This document shows, one piece after another, positions 63,861 to 64,000 of a DNA stretch of 64,000 bases. The notes under the pieces are model-generated. The model did not search any database. It was given only the letters and a program-made list of their open reading frames with translations, and was not told the DNA's origin. The position numbers were made by a program, and so were the translations under genes. Each line of letters opens with the position of its first letter. Within the stretch, counting starts at the first letter, position 1. Source of the DNA: Williamsia phyllosphaerae (lineage in GTDB: Bacteria; Actinomycetota; Actinomycetes; Mycobacteriales; Mycobacteriaceae); the NCBI RefSeq assembly GCF_014635305.1, contig NZ_BMCS01000001.1, positions 186,001-250,000 of the forward strand, in the 5' to 3' direction.

Positions 63861-64000
63861 GACGGCACATCCGTGGGCCGCGCACTGTCGAGGGTGTAGC
63901 CGAGCCCGCGTTCGGTGTGCAGCAGACGAGGGCCGTGTTCCTCGAGTTTGCGGCGCAGAGCACTGACGTGGACCTCGACGAGGTTGGGATCGTAGTGCTC
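63857..64000 (-). CDS. OmpR-type response regulator, 3' end only
   Basis: The last 47 residues are in the window and read as the winged-helix end of an OmpR/PhoB regulator: EVHVSALRRKLEEHGPRLLHTERGLGYTL. The receiver domain lies beyond the window edge. It is translated before the kinase, with a 4-bp overlap. Confidence 0.9.
   Translation of the reverse strand, partial: EHYDPNLVEVHVSALRRKLEEHGPRLLHTERGLGYTLDSARPTDVPS

Overview
The window is 64 kb of a high-GC actinobacterial chromosome. Much of its gene content and order matches the Mycobacterium tuberculosis segment Rv0407-Rv0438c as I remember it: fgd1, pta-ackA, pknG-glnH-glnX-mutT3, thiE/thiO/thiS/thiG, thiC-thiD, xthA, GNAT-def-DUF3263-LytR_C-sodC-GCS2 and pssA-psd-moeA. 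F420-dependent glucose-6-phosphate dehydrogenase, an IdeR-type iron box, a PknG with rubredoxin and TPR parts, and abundant GTG/TTG starts place it in the Mycobacteriales. Gordonia or a close relative is my best guess; that is inference, because no rRNA is present.

Layout. 0-7.3 kb: isochorismatase-like hydrolase, a HAD phosphatase with a DUF4345 protein, an M20 peptidase coupled to moeA, then psd-pssA for phosphatidylethanolamine synthesis. 7.5-14.1 kb: a six-gene Mrp cation/proton antiporter operon (mrpA/B fusion, C, D, E, F, G), every gene overlapping the next by 4 bp. 14.2-20.3 kb: a PucR-type regulator, GCS2, SodC, LytR_C, DUF3263, def and GNAT. 20.3-29.7 kb: an accessory island absent from the mycobacterial order, with an AbiEi-like gene, a divergent ApbE-like protein, ethanolamine permease and EutBC, formamidase with FmdB, and small membrane proteins. 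30.5-33.5 kb: an iron-uptake operon under an IdeR-like box and a small GNAT.

33.8-41.3 kb holds thiamine synthesis on both strands, with two TPP riboswitches (before thiC-thiD and before thiO-thiS-thiG), an ABC exporter pair between them, and a separately promoted leaderless thiE. 41.3-47.6 kb holds a stand-alone LeuA regulatory-domain protein behind a Leu/Val leader and hairpin, mutT3, and the glnX-glnH-pknG amino-acid sensing operon. 47.7-51.1 kb is pta-ackA. 51.1-61.3 kb is a second accessory block separating pta from fgd1: PAS-GGDEF, cupin, GT39-type glycosyltransferase, a DnaA-box-rich spacer, VapBC-like genes, enoyl-CoA hydratase with TetR, YihY, CDP-alcohol transferase, and EamA/LysR. 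The window ends with fgd1 and a two-component system cut by the edge.

Three features recur. Many lone genes have a TAnnnT -10 element 6-9 nt before the start codon, indicating leaderless mRNAs. Operons are tightly packed with ATGA/GTGA overlaps. Convergent gene ends often carry long perfect inverted repeats, each built from its own word family. The most interesting candidates are the leader/LeuA-domain module at 41.3 kb, the tandem TQA repeat in PknG, the divergent ApbE-like protein, and the iteron-like repeats and DnaA boxes near the VapBC locus.
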